42,034 bases of DNA from contig CAZVSU010000012.1 of assembly GCA_964629645.1 (NCBI GenBank), positions 1 through 42,034 of the forward strand, given 5' to 3'. Position 1 is the first letter of the stretch. Each line of letters starts with the position of its first letter. A program made the position numbers and the translations under genes. Under the pieces are notes generated by a model. It did not search any database, was not told where the DNA came from, and saw only the letters and a list, made by a program, of their open reading frames with translations. The DNA comes from JAAKFL01 sp964629645 (lineage in GTDB: Bacteria > Chlamydiota > Chlamydiia > Chlamydiales > SLFE01). Shown here piece by piece: positions 7,986 through 15,726 of this stretch.

Positions 7986-8586
7986 CGACAGTCCCGAAAA
8001 ATCGGTCTCCAAAATCGCCAAGGCCGGGAAAAATAAATTTTTCATCCGTGAGTTCGGGGTCTTCTTCTGCAAGGATAAGCTCTATGTCTTCAAACTGCTT
8101 TTTAAAAAAAGCGATCCCTTCTGTCGATCCAATCATGCTCACCATTTGGATTTGCGCCGGCCGCGCCCCTTTTTTGATCAAACACTCAACGGCCTTACGC
8201 GCCGATCCCCCTGTTGCCAGCATGGGGTCTAAGATAATGACCGTTTCATCTCTTGAGATCTCGGGAATGTTCTCATAATACATGTCGGCGATTGCCGTTT
8301 TTTCATTTCGTTTGAACCCAATGAAACCGACTCTAGCAGAAGGGAATAAATCCAAAAAAGGAGGGAGCATTGCAAGGCCGGCGCGCAAAATAGGGACGAG
8401 CATTGTCGGCTGTTGATAAACCTTGCCGCGGGTGTTTCCAAGTGGTGTTTTGATGTCTACAGACTGTTTTGGCAGTCGATCCATCGCGCAATGAGCAAGA
8501 AAACTGCTGAGATGAAAAGAAGCTTTTCGAAACTCTTCGACCGATGTCTCTTTATCGCGAAGAAGTGTCATCAAATGGGTTTTCAT
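7978..8586 (-). CDS. upp: Uracil phosphoribosyltransferase
   Basis: Salvages uracil to UMP with PRPP. The 202-residue protein is of normal length. It shows LVPILRAGLAM, the PRPP loop VIILDPMLATGGSA (Asp-Pro-Met-Leu-Ala-Thr-Gly-Gly) and the C-terminal uracil-binding GLGDFGDRFFGT. It starts immediately after the stop of the DUF502 gene (TAAATG) and overlaps the metal transporter gene by 8 bases. A pyrimidine-salvage enzyme fits an organism that imports or scavenges nucleobases from its host. Confidence 0.95.
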   Translation of the reverse strand: MKTHLMTLLRDKETSVEEFRKASFHLSSFLAHCAMDRLPKQSVDIKTPLGNTRGKVYQQPTMLVPILRAGLAMLPPFLDLFPSARVGFIGFKRNEKTAIADMYYENIPEISRDETVIILDPMLATGGSARKAVECLIKKGARPAQIQMVSMIGSTEGIAFFKKQFEDIELILAEEDPELTDEKFIFPGLGDFGDRFFGTVDG

Positions 8587-9198
8587 TTAGAAATCGTCCA
8601 ATTTGGAGCCGCATGAAATCAAAAGCTGCAAGGCGCGTCTGACTGACATTTCGGTGAAAATCACCTTTTCCTTTTCAAAGAGAAGAATAAAGCCCATCGT
8701 CGGATTCGGTGTCGCCGGCACAAAGACCGAAATAAAAGTTTGGTCCCCTTCCTGACTTTTTAAGATCGCATCCTGAGTCACAAGTCCGATCGACAGAATG
8801 TCGGGATTGGGGTAAGGAATGAGGACGACTGTTTGAAAACTCTTCTTTTCCGAGTAAAACAGGTTCTGGACGACATCTTTACAGGCTTGGTAGACCTTGT
8901 TCACAAAGGGAATTCGATGGAAAAGGGACTCTGCGGCTCTAATCACGGCGCGGAAGAAGACCCAGCGCCCTAAAAAGCCGATCGCGATGACAAAAGCAAA
9001 GAATAAAATCAGCGCAAGAATTCGGGTGGTCGTTTCGACAATTTGCGGATTGTTAAGCGGTCCGGTCCCTTGAGTGATCAAACTCCTGACCCACCCGGCA
9101 AAAGGATCGGTCAAAAAATTGATCACGAATTGTGCGATCAGTATGGTGAGCACCAGGGGCAAAAGAATCGCCAAACCAGTAAAGAAGTGCTTTTTCAC
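8587..9198 (-). CDS. DUF502-family membrane protein, copy B
   Basis: A 203-residue protein with two N-terminal membrane segments (TGLAILLPLVLTILIAQFVI and LALILFFAFVIAIGFLG). The DUF502 (LIKE-COV) soluble part has RIPFVNKVYQACKDV, a Lys/Phe-rich strand, VLIPYPNPD, SIGLVT, FVPATPNPTMGFILL and a C-terminal RRALQLLISCG. The start is GTG with GGAGG upstream inside the end of the preceding gene. It is a paralogue of the gene just upstream: both share the order membrane pair, RIPFVN, PNP, VP.TPNPT, SCG. Function in bacteria is unknown. Confidence 0.88.
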   Translation of the reverse strand: MKKHFFTGLAILLPLVLTILIAQFVINFLTDPFAGWVRSLITQGTGPLNNPQIVETTTRILALILFFAFVIAIGFLGRWVFFRAVIRAAESLFHRIPFVNKVYQACKDVVQNLFYSEKKSFQTVVLIPYPNPDILSIGLVTQDAILKSQEGDQTFISVFVPATPNPTMGFILLFEKEKVIFTEMSVRRALQLLISCGSKLDDF

Positions 9199-9202
9199 AA
9201 AA

Positions 9203-9889
9203 TCACGCCTCCTCCTGATCGTCTAACGCGAGCATATTTGCGGCTGCCTCCTCTTTTGTTATTTTATGGAATGGCATCATCACCACACCGCATGAGATGA
9301 CATACTTCAAAGCATTTTCAACGCTGAGATCGAGGTAAGTGATCGCCTCAGGCTTCATCAAGAGGAGATAACCCGATGTCGGGTTAGGTGTTGTGGGAAC
9401 AAATACCGCCACCCGCTCCTCCCCGGAAGGCACAATGAGGCGGTCACGCGTGATCAGTCCAATCGTCTTGCTATCCGAATAGGGAAAAGGGATCATCACA
9501 ACTTGCTTGAAAGAGCTTGTCTTCGAGTGGAAGATCGTCTGGAAGACATCTTGAAAGGTGATGTAGAGTGTGTTGACAAATGGGATACGGTGAAGGACAT
9601 AGTCGCCCATTTTGATCAACGAACGAACAAAAAACCATCTCGTCAACATTCCCAAGAGAATCGTGAAGACAGCGAGGAACACCAAAATCAAAAGCTTGCT
9701 GAGCCATAGGCGGATTTGATCGCTGCTAAAGATCCAAAATCCGTCCGGCAGTATGGAATAGTAGGTCATCACACCCTGAACGAGCTCCAGGAAGGGACCT
9801 GTCAGTAAATTCACTAAGAAAAGAACGATCGCGATTGTCAACGCCAAGGGGAGCAGTATCGCAATCCCCGTTATGAATGAACGCTTCAT
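9203..9889 (-). CDS. DUF502-family membrane protein, copy A
   Basis: A 228-residue DUF502 protein with the same architecture as copy B: two membrane helices, LHRIPFVNTLYITFQDVFQT, MIPFPYSDSKTIGLITRD, FVPTTPNPTSGYLLL and ALKYVISCGVV. It has a longer loop after the first helix and a charged C-terminal tail. The ATG overlaps the rnr stop codon as ATGA. The tandem pair probably arose by local duplication and may form a hetero-oligomer (inference). Plant relatives (COV/LCV) act in membrane trafficking of vascular tissue; this says little about the bacterial role. Confidence 0.88.
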   Translation of the reverse strand: MKRSFITGIAILLPLALTIAIVLFLVNLLTGPFLELVQGVMTYYSILPDGFWIFSSDQIRLWLSKLLILVFLAVFTILLGMLTRWFFVRSLIKMGDYVLHRIPFVNTLYITFQDVFQTIFHSKTSSFKQVVMIPFPYSDSKTIGLITRDRLIVPSGEERVAVFVPTTPNPTSGYLLLMKPEAITYLDLSVENALKYVISCGVVMMPFHKITKEEAAANMLALDDQEEA

Positions 9890-12069
9890 TTACGCTTCTT
9901 TTTCGACCTTTTGGCCTGTTTCGGTTTTTCAGGCGCTTCTTCAGGGACTAGATACCATTTTGTTTCGAGCAGGACAAGATCAATATCTTCAAGGATCATC
10001 GCCACTTTTTTTCCCGGATCAAACGACTCGCCGTAGTCGCGACCTTTCAGTCTCATCTTTCTTTCGTCGAACATGTAATAGTCGTCGCCAATGTCAGCGA
10101 CATGAAGAAATCCTTCCACCATAAGATCGAGCACCTCAAAAAAGAAGCCGAACGGCTTAATGCGCGTGACAACGGCCTCAAATTCCCGGTAGCGATCCTT
10201 TTTGATCATCTCTTTGAGCAGCCTGAGCTTCTTCATGAGGACGACGCTGTTTTCCGCTTTCGCTGAAACGCGCTCTTGATCCGAGAAACGGTTTGAAGCC
10301 TCTTCGATCGCCTCGTAATCGTCTGACTCCCCAAACAAAATGCGATGAACCACAACATCGGCATAGCGTCTGATGGGACTTGTGAAATGGCAGTAGTGGG
10401 TAAGCGCTAGGCCGTAGTGGCCGATATTATCGGGAGAATAAGAGGCCATTCTGAGACGTCTGATGAAACTTGTGGCAAGATAAGGGCCAAATGGGGTCGC
10501 CTGCGCTTCATCGAAAAGCTGCTGCAACTGAAGAAGCGTCGGTTTTTCCGGAACCCCATATCCAAAGGCCCTGGCGAGGATCGCAAAGTCGCGTATGTTC
10601 TCTTCTGCCGGCTCGTCGTGGATCCGGTAGGTGAAATTTTTCCCCTGCTTGCTCAAATGCCGCGCGATCACTTCATTGGCTTTGAGCATAAACTCTTCTA
10701 CCAGCTGGTGGGTGATGTCATATTCGACATAGTCTGTCCCCTTGGGATGGCCCTTTTCATCGACAAGGACGACGAGCTCAGGGAGGGAAAACTCGATGCT
10801 TCCCCTTTCATATCGCCTCTTTTTCAAGACGTGGCAGAGCTCGACCATCAAATCGAGTGTCTTTTTATAGGGGCTTTTTGCCTTTCCTTGAATGATCTTA
10901 AGGGCATCGCGGTAGGTCATCCGTTTGCAGCTCTTGATCACGGAGCGGCAGATCCGATAGTCGACGACAGCGCCCTCGAAATCGAGATCGATGATCACCG
11001 AGACAGCCAGACGATTGACGTTGGGTTTCAAGCTGCAAAGGCCGCTCGACAACACGTGGGGCAGCATCGGCAAGACGTGGCCCGGAAAATAAACGGAGTT
11101 GCAGCGCAAAAGCGCCTCTTGGTCGATCGCAGATCCCGGCTTCACGTAATGCGTGACATCTGCAATGTGCACCACCAGGTGATAACCCGACCCATCTTTT
11201 GTCAATGTCAGGGCATCGTCAAAGTCCTTAGCTGTATCGGGGTCGATCGTAAAGCATTCGAGGTCGCGGAGGTCTTCCCGCCCTTCCATATCTTTGGGCA
11301 TGACTCGCGTCGGTATTTGTCTCGCTTCATGCTCCACAGCGACAGGAAACCGGTCGCGAAGTCCATATTCTTCGATAGCACTCGGAATATCGCTCATGAC
11401 ATCGTCAATATGGCCGATAATATGAGACAAGCGGCACACAGTTTCATGCTCTTTATCGCCCCATTCGACGACCTCGATCACAATCCGTTCGCCGACGCGA
11501 AGAGACTGCTCATCAGTCGGCTCAAGGACCGCTCTTGCCGTTTTCCCGAGAAGAGGAACATAGAGCACAACAGTGCCGTCTCGTTCAATCCTGCGCACAA
11601 CCCCTGCCATATGGGAGCGGGCGCGATCTAAAATCGTGATGACGCGTCCTTCCGGCCCTTTATCGGATATGGTCTCGAGATTGACAAGCACTTCAACAGT
11701 ATCGCCGTCAACGGCTTTCATCGTGAGGTGCTTCGGGATAAAAATATCTTGAATAAACTGCGATTTCGAGTCGGGCTGGACAAAACCAAACCCCCTCGGA
11801 TTCATCCGGATCACTCCCCTCACAACATCGCTTTCAGATCTTGGAGATGAAAAAAGCTCTCCCCTTTTTTCAATGGTCCCCTCCTTGAGCATCTGAGTGA
11901 GGACCGAATGGAATAACTGTTTATGCTGAGGGGGAAGTTGAAGGCGCTGAAAAAGCTCCTGTTCACTTAGAGGGCGATAACTTTTGCCCACAATAAACTG
12001 CTCGGTCATCTTTTTGACGTTGTCAATTTTTTTCTGTTCTTTGGACTTTTTTGGTTTCTTTCTATTCAT
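9886..12069 (-). CDS. rnr: Ribonuclease R (3'-5' exoribonuclease, RNB family)
   Basis: A processive 3'-5' exoribonuclease able to degrade structured RNA. The order is an N-terminal Lys-rich segment and winged-helix region (1-75), cold-shock domains (GFGFVQPDSKSQFIQDIFIP; GRVITILDRARSHMAGVV), the RNB catalytic domain with IDPDTAKDFDDAL (the Asp cluster that binds Mg) and HIADVTHYV, then RIHDEP and SPIRRYADVVVHR, and a C-terminal S1 domain (FEAVVTRIKPFGFFFEV). At 727 residues it has the normal length and ends in a basic KRSKKKRK tail. It is the first gene of the long minus-strand train; the DUF502 gene follows with an ATGA overlap. Confidence 0.95.
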   Translation of the reverse strand: MNRKKPKKSKEQKKIDNVKKMTEQFIVGKSYRPLSEQELFQRLQLPPQHKQLFHSVLTQMLKEGTIEKRGELFSSPRSESDVVRGVIRMNPRGFGFVQPDSKSQFIQDIFIPKHLTMKAVDGDTVEVLVNLETISDKGPEGRVITILDRARSHMAGVVRRIERDGTVVLYVPLLGKTARAVLEPTDEQSLRVGERIVIEVVEWGDKEHETVCRLSHIIGHIDDVMSDIPSAIEEYGLRDRFPVAVEHEARQIPTRVMPKDMEGREDLRDLECFTIDPDTAKDFDDALTLTKDGSGYHLVVHIADVTHYVKPGSAIDQEALLRCNSVYFPGHVLPMLPHVLSSGLCSLKPNVNRLAVSVIIDLDFEGAVVDYRICRSVIKSCKRMTYRDALKIIQGKAKSPYKKTLDLMVELCHVLKKRRYERGSIEFSLPELVVLVDEKGHPKGTDYVEYDITHQLVEEFMLKANEVIARHLSKQGKNFTYRIHDEPAEENIRDFAILARAFGYGVPEKPTLLQLQQLFDEAQATPFGPYLATSFIRRLRMASYSPDNIGHYGLALTHYCHFTSPIRRYADVVVHRILFGESDDYEAIEEASNRFSDQERVSAKAENSVVLMKKLRLLKEMIKKDRYREFEAVVTRIKPFGFFFEVLDLMVEGFLHVADIGDDYYMFDERKMRLKGRDYGESFDPGKKVAMILEDIDLVLLETKWYLVPEEAPEKPKQAKRSKKKRK

Positions 12070-12156
12070 GCGGCCATTTTTTTTTAAACCACCATCCTAA
12101 CACAGATTCAGAGGTAAAGCAATTTTAAAATTCAGAGGGGAATTTTCTTTATAACA

Positions 12157-12185
12157 TTGACCATTAACGGTTTTCAAGGTATAAT
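12157..12185 (+). promoter_or_regulatory. Strong sigma-70-type promoter
   Basis: TTGACC (5/6 match) at 12157-12162 and a perfect TATAAT at 12180-12185 are spaced 17 bases apart. The predicted start near 12192 is followed by AGGAG (12195-12199) and ATG at 12206. It drives the small membrane protein gene. Confidence 0.7.
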
Positions 12186-12205
12186 TCTCTGATTAGGAGC
12201 AATAA

Positions 12206-12550
12206 ATGAATAATCTTATGATCGCCGGTGCGCTGACATTTGTTCCTCCAGCGGCTTATTTTGCCGGTTCGGCTATCGCCAACCGCATGTACAACGAGCA
12301 AAACAATGCAGAAGATGCCCTCTTGATCAGGGCGATCGCTGTCGCTGCAACATGTCTTCCGACGTTACTCTACGCCTCTACAAAAGCGGTCAAGGCGACT
12401 GTATTGCTCAAACCCTTGGTCAACTCTGGTCTCTCTCAAGAAACGATTCGCCAAACGGCCCAACCGATCTTAAGAGAGACTGGCATGGTCGTGCTGTGCA
12501 CCCTTGCTGGAGTTGGACAGTCGCTAGCCATTGGATGTTCACGCTCATAA
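12206..12550 (+). CDS. Small hydrophobic membrane protein, unrecognised
   Basis: A 114-residue product with a consensus promoter and AGGAG six bases before its ATG, so it is very likely expressed. It has about three hydrophobic segments (residues ~5-24, ~42-60 and ~92-110) joined by short polar loops. No family recognised. The N-terminal phrase GALTFVPPAAY resembles the phrase IALLFPPF in the damaged frame just downstream, which suggests a small tandem family of membrane peptides, perhaps inclusion-membrane-like proteins (speculative). Confidence 0.6.
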   Translation: MNNLMIAGALTFVPPAAYFAGSAIANRMYNEQNNAEDALLIRAIAVAATCLPTLLYASTKAVKATVLLKPLVNSGLSQETIRQTAQPILRETGMVVLCTLAGVGQSLAIGCSRS

Positions 12551-12566
12551 CAGAACAACACGACTC

Positions 12567-12805
12567 ATGAATCTTAATCCCGTTGAGAATCCCAAATACT
12601 GCGTGACTGCGATTGCCCTGCTGTTCCCGCCATTTATCGAAATCTGATGCACCTGCGGGAACAGGTCAACTCATTAAAAGCATCCCTCCCAAATGCCGCT
12701 TCTCAACTCGACATTCCGATTGGATTGATGGCCGGAACTGCTCTCGCCCTCTCACTTTTTGCGATCCGACATTTGCCATTCCGTCAAAAATCGCAGCGCG
12801 CTTAA
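12567..12805 (+). pseudogene. Small membrane-protein gene split by a frameshift, or two overlapping mini-ORFs
   Basis: Two short frames abut. The first runs from ATG 12567 to TGA 12647 (26 residues, ending IALLFPPFIEI). The second starts at ATG 12647 in a TGATG overlap and runs to TAA 12805 (52 residues). The second frame has a coiled segment (LREQVNSLK) and a clear membrane helix (GLMAGTALALSLFAI) with a basic end. Read as one chain with a one-base shift near 12633-12640, they give a ~78-residue two-helix membrane protein. A contig end lies 214 bases away, so a sequencing error is a live alternative to real decay. No ribosome binding site is seen before 12567. Confidence 0.35.
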
Positions 12806-12877
12806 CCCCCCGCCTCGCTCTGCCGACGGCAGCTGCTGTGAGGGTTGGCTTCTCGACAAACTCCACGAATAAAGGCC

Positions 12878-12927
12878 TAGGGGACGTCTTCAAATTAAGT
12901 TGATTCCAAATTTGAAGACGTCCCCTA
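12878..12927. repeat. Perfect 19-bp palindromic repeat with 12-base loop
   Basis: TAGGGGACGTCTTCAAATT at 12878-12896 is exactly complementary to 12909-12927, with loop 12897-12908. Part of the right arm and loop (12902-12925) recurs with one mismatch at 35181-35204. No T-run follows, so it does not look like an ordinary intrinsic terminator. A dispersed palindromic (REP-like) element is the best description. The other bases between 12806 and 12960 hold no coding frame I can support. Confidence 0.75.
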
Positions 12928-12964
12928 ATTCATTCCCCTTTTTTCTTCATTCTGATAGTATTTG

Positions 12965-13174
12965 TCCCAAACAGAGGACATTATGGACAAAAAGTATCAT
13001 CACAGAAAAATTGAAAAAANNNNNNNNNNNNNNNNNNNNNNNNNNNNNNNNNNNNNNNNNNNNNNNNNNNNNNNNNNNNNNNNNNNNNNNNNNNNNNNNN
13101 NNNNNNNNNNNNNNNNNNNTCCCAAACAGAGGACATTATGGACAAAAAGTATCATCACAGAAAAATTGAAAAAA
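12965..13174. other. Scaffold gap (100 N) flanked by an unmerged 55-base contig overlap
   Basis: Bases 13020-13119 are exactly 100 N. The 55 bases before it (12965-13019) and after it (13120-13174) are identical and include the leuS ribosome binding site and first codons. This is the signature of two contigs whose ends overlap but were not merged. The real chromosome probably has a single copy and no missing sequence. The ATG at 12983 is therefore a duplicate of the real leuS start at 13138. Confidence 0.85.
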
Positions 13175-15714
13175 AATGGCAGAAATATTGGGAAGAGAAC
13201 AAGACGTTTAAAGTCGATGTCGACGCCTCGAAACCGAAATACTATGTCCTCGACATGTTCCCCTATCCATCCGGCGCCGGCCTTCACGTCGGTCACGTCG
13301 AAGGCTACACCGCAACTGATATTGTCGCCCGCCACAAGAGAAAACGGGGATTTAATGTTCTCCATCCCATGGGCTGGGACAGCTTTGGGCTCCCTGCCGA
13401 GCAGTATGCTGTCCGGACGGGGACACACCCGGCTGTCACCACAAGTGAAAACATCAACACCTACCGCCGCCAACTCAAATCACTCGGTTTTAGCTATGAC
13501 TGGGATCGAGAGGTGGCAACAAGCGACCCGTCCTACTACAAATGGACCCAATGGATCTTCACCAAGCTTTACGAAAAAGGGCTCGCCTATGAAGCGGACA
13601 TGATGGTCAATTACTGCCCCGGCCTCGGCACTGTACTCGCCAACGAAGAGATCGAAAATGGCCTGTCGAAAGTGGGAGGACACCCCGTCGAGAGGCGCCC
13701 TTTGAGACAATGGGTCTTGAAAATCACCGCTTACGCCGAAAAATTGCTCGACGATCTCGATCTGGTCGATTGGCCGGAAAGCTTGAAGAGGCTCCAGAGG
13801 AATTGGATTGGGAAAAGCGAAGGGGCGCAAATTGATTTTCAGATTGAATGCGCAAATGAAAAAATCACCGTTTTTACCACAAGGCCCGACACGATTTTCG
13901 GCGCCACCTACATGGTTTTAGCACCGGAACACCCTCTCATCGACAAAATCACCTCGGGACCGCAAAAATGCGTCGTCGACGACTATAGAGAAAAAGCCGC
14001 ACGCAAAAGCGACTTGGAGCGCACAGACCTCAGCAAAGAAAAGACCGGGGTGTTTACCGGCGCATACGCGATTAACCCTGCCAGCGGAGAGAGGCTTCCC
14101 ATCTGGGTTGCCGACTACGTTCTGATCGGATATGGGACTGGCGCTGTGATGTCGGTTCCTTCTAACGACGAAAGGGATTTCGAATTCGCAACAGAGTACC
14201 AGCTTCCCATTATCCCCGTTTACGATCCCGATATCGACCGCGAACGGGCTCTCGTTCCGATCGAAATGACCCCTGATGAAGCGCGGAATGCAGTTTTAGA
14301 GGGAAAATTGTGTTGGACAGGGCAAGGTACGTGCATCAACAGCAAAGGGGACGAAATCTCTCTTGATGGTCTTCGCCTTGAAGGCGCCAAGAAAAAAATG
14401 ACCGATTGGCTCGAAGCCAAAGGCCATGGAAAACGGGCTGTCAACTATAAGCTCCGCGACTGGCTGTTCTCAAGACAAAGGTATTGGGGCGAGCCGTTCC
14501 CCATACTCCACTTTGAGGATGGAACCAAGCGGGTGCTCGACCTCGATGAACTTCCCCTCACCCCTCCTGAGATCAACGATTACAAACCAAAAGGCGATGG
14601 ACAAAGTCCTCTTGCCAAAAAACGGGATTGGGTCGAAGTGACCGATCCCAAAACGGGCAAAAAAGCGCTTCGCGAAACCAACACGATGCCTCAGTGGGCC
14701 GGCTCCTGCTGGTACTACCTCCGCTTTGTCGACCCCGGAAATAAGGAAAAGGCGTGGGGCGCCGAAGCTGAGAAATACTGGCTTCCCGTCGATCTCTATA
14801 TCGGCGGTGTGGAACATGCAGTCCTCCACCTCCTTTACGCCCGCTTTTGGCATAAAGTGCTCTACGACTGCGGCACTGTCTCCACCCGAGAGCCCTTTCA
14901 AACCCTGCGCAATCAAGGATTGATTGTCGCCCGTTCGTTCAAAAAGGGCAGCGGCGAATATGTCCCGCCGGCAGACGTCGTGCAAGGCAAAGATGGCTAT
15001 ACACATAAAACGACCGGCGAAGCGCTTTCTGTACAAGTTGAGAAAATGTCTAAGTCAAAACTCAACGGCGTGACGCCCGACGAAATTGTAGACGAATTCG
15101 GGGCCGATTCACTCCGCCTTTACGAAATGTTTATGGGTCCTATCGAAAAAGAAAAAATATGGAACACCGACGCCGTCAACGGCTGCCGCCGTTTCTTAAG
15201 CCGGCTCTACGATCTTGCCACATCCGATAAAGTGACCGATGACGATTTCGACGATGCGCACAAGCTTGGCCATCGCTTGGTCAATCAGGTGATCAAGGAT
15301 GTCGAAAATCTCTCTTTCAACACTGCAATCGCCCGCATGATGGAATTTGTGAATGCCTTTAGCAAGCTCCCCGCATACCCAAGACAAGTGCTTCTCATGG
15401 CCACGCATGCGTTAAGCCCTTTCGCTCCTCACCTGGCAGAAGAGCTATGGGAAATTTTGGGGGGCGAAGGGGATCTCAGTTTTGTCCCCTACCCCGAAGT
15501 CGAAGAGTCGTACCTCACGGAAGAGACCATCGTTTATGTCGTTCAAGTCAACGGCAAGCTGAGAGGCCGTTTCGAGCTCCCGAAGGATCGCTCAAAGGAA
15601 GAAATCCTCAAAAGCGCCCAAGAAAACCCCAACATCAGCCGCTTCATAGAAAATGCCGACATACAAAAAGTGGTGTTTGTCCCCAACAAACTCCTCAACA
15701 TTGTGACGAAATAG
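13138..15714 (+). CDS. leuS: Leucyl-tRNA synthetase
   Basis: Class I aminoacyl-tRNA synthetase charging tRNA-Leu. The 858-residue protein has the HIGH-type motif HVGH inside PYPSGAGLHVGH. The CP1 editing domain shows TTRPDTIFGATYMVLAPEHP and GTGAVMSVPSNDERDFEFA, including the editing-site Asp. The leucine-specific region holds YWGEPFPI, and the KMSKS loop is EKMSKSKLNG. The C-terminal anticodon-binding and tail domain ends in VVQVNGKLRGRFELP. AGAGGA lies five bases before the ATG. Length is normal and the frame is intact despite the neighbouring gap. leuS lies close to waaA in pathogenic chlamydiae; here the rnr train separates them. Confidence 0.97.
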   Translation: MDKKYHHRKIEKKWQKYWEENKTFKVDVDASKPKYYVLDMFPYPSGAGLHVGHVEGYTATDIVARHKRKRGFNVLHPMGWDSFGLPAEQYAVRTGTHPAVTTSENINTYRRQLKSLGFSYDWDREVATSDPSYYKWTQWIFTKLYEKGLAYEADMMVNYCPGLGTVLANEEIENGLSKVGGHPVERRPLRQWVLKITAYAEKLLDDLDLVDWPESLKRLQRNWIGKSEGAQIDFQIECANEKITVFTTRPDTIFGATYMVLAPEHPLIDKITSGPQKCVVDDYREKAARKSDLERTDLSKEKTGVFTGAYAINPASGERLPIWVADYVLIGYGTGAVMSVPSNDERDFEFATEYQLPIIPVYDPDIDRERALVPIEMTPDEARNAVLEGKLCWTGQGTCINSKGDEISLDGLRLEGAKKKMTDWLEAKGHGKRAVNYKLRDWLFSRQRYWGEPFPILHFEDGTKRVLDLDELPLTPPEINDYKPKGDGQSPLAKKRDWVEVTDPKTGKKALRETNTMPQWAGSCWYYLRFVDPGNKEKAWGAEAEKYWLPVDLYIGGVEHAVLHLLYARFWHKVLYDCGTVSTREPFQTLRNQGLIVARSFKKGSGEYVPPADVVQGKDGYTHKTTGEALSVQVEKMSKSKLNGVTPDEIVDEFGADSLRLYEMFMGPIEKEKIWNTDAVNGCRRFLSRLYDLATSDKVTDDDFDDAHKLGHRLVNQVIKDVENLSFNTAIARMMEFVNAFSKLPAYPRQVLLMATHALSPFAPHLAEELWEILGGEGDLSFVPYPEVEESYLTEETIVYVVQVNGKLRGRFELPKDRSKEEILKSAQENPNISRFIENADIQKVVFVPNKLLNIVTK

Positions 15715-15726
15715 GTGTGGGGTCTG

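Noticed and set aside
7986..8072. Longer N-terminus for the cation diffusion facilitator
   Set aside because: It would overlap upp by 95 bases and adds no family sequence; ATG 7985 sits in a typical stop-start overlap.
10417..11631. 404-codon open frame on the plus strand inside rnr
   Set aside because: It lies wholly antisense to the RNase R gene, whose translation shows all family motifs; the antisense protein has no recognisable pattern.
12962..13603. Open frames running through the N gap
   Set aside because: They depend on translating N bases and on the duplicated contig end; the real leuS frame starts at 13138.
14470..15036. 188-codon antisense frame in leuS
   Set aside because: Shadow of the clear leuS coding frame.
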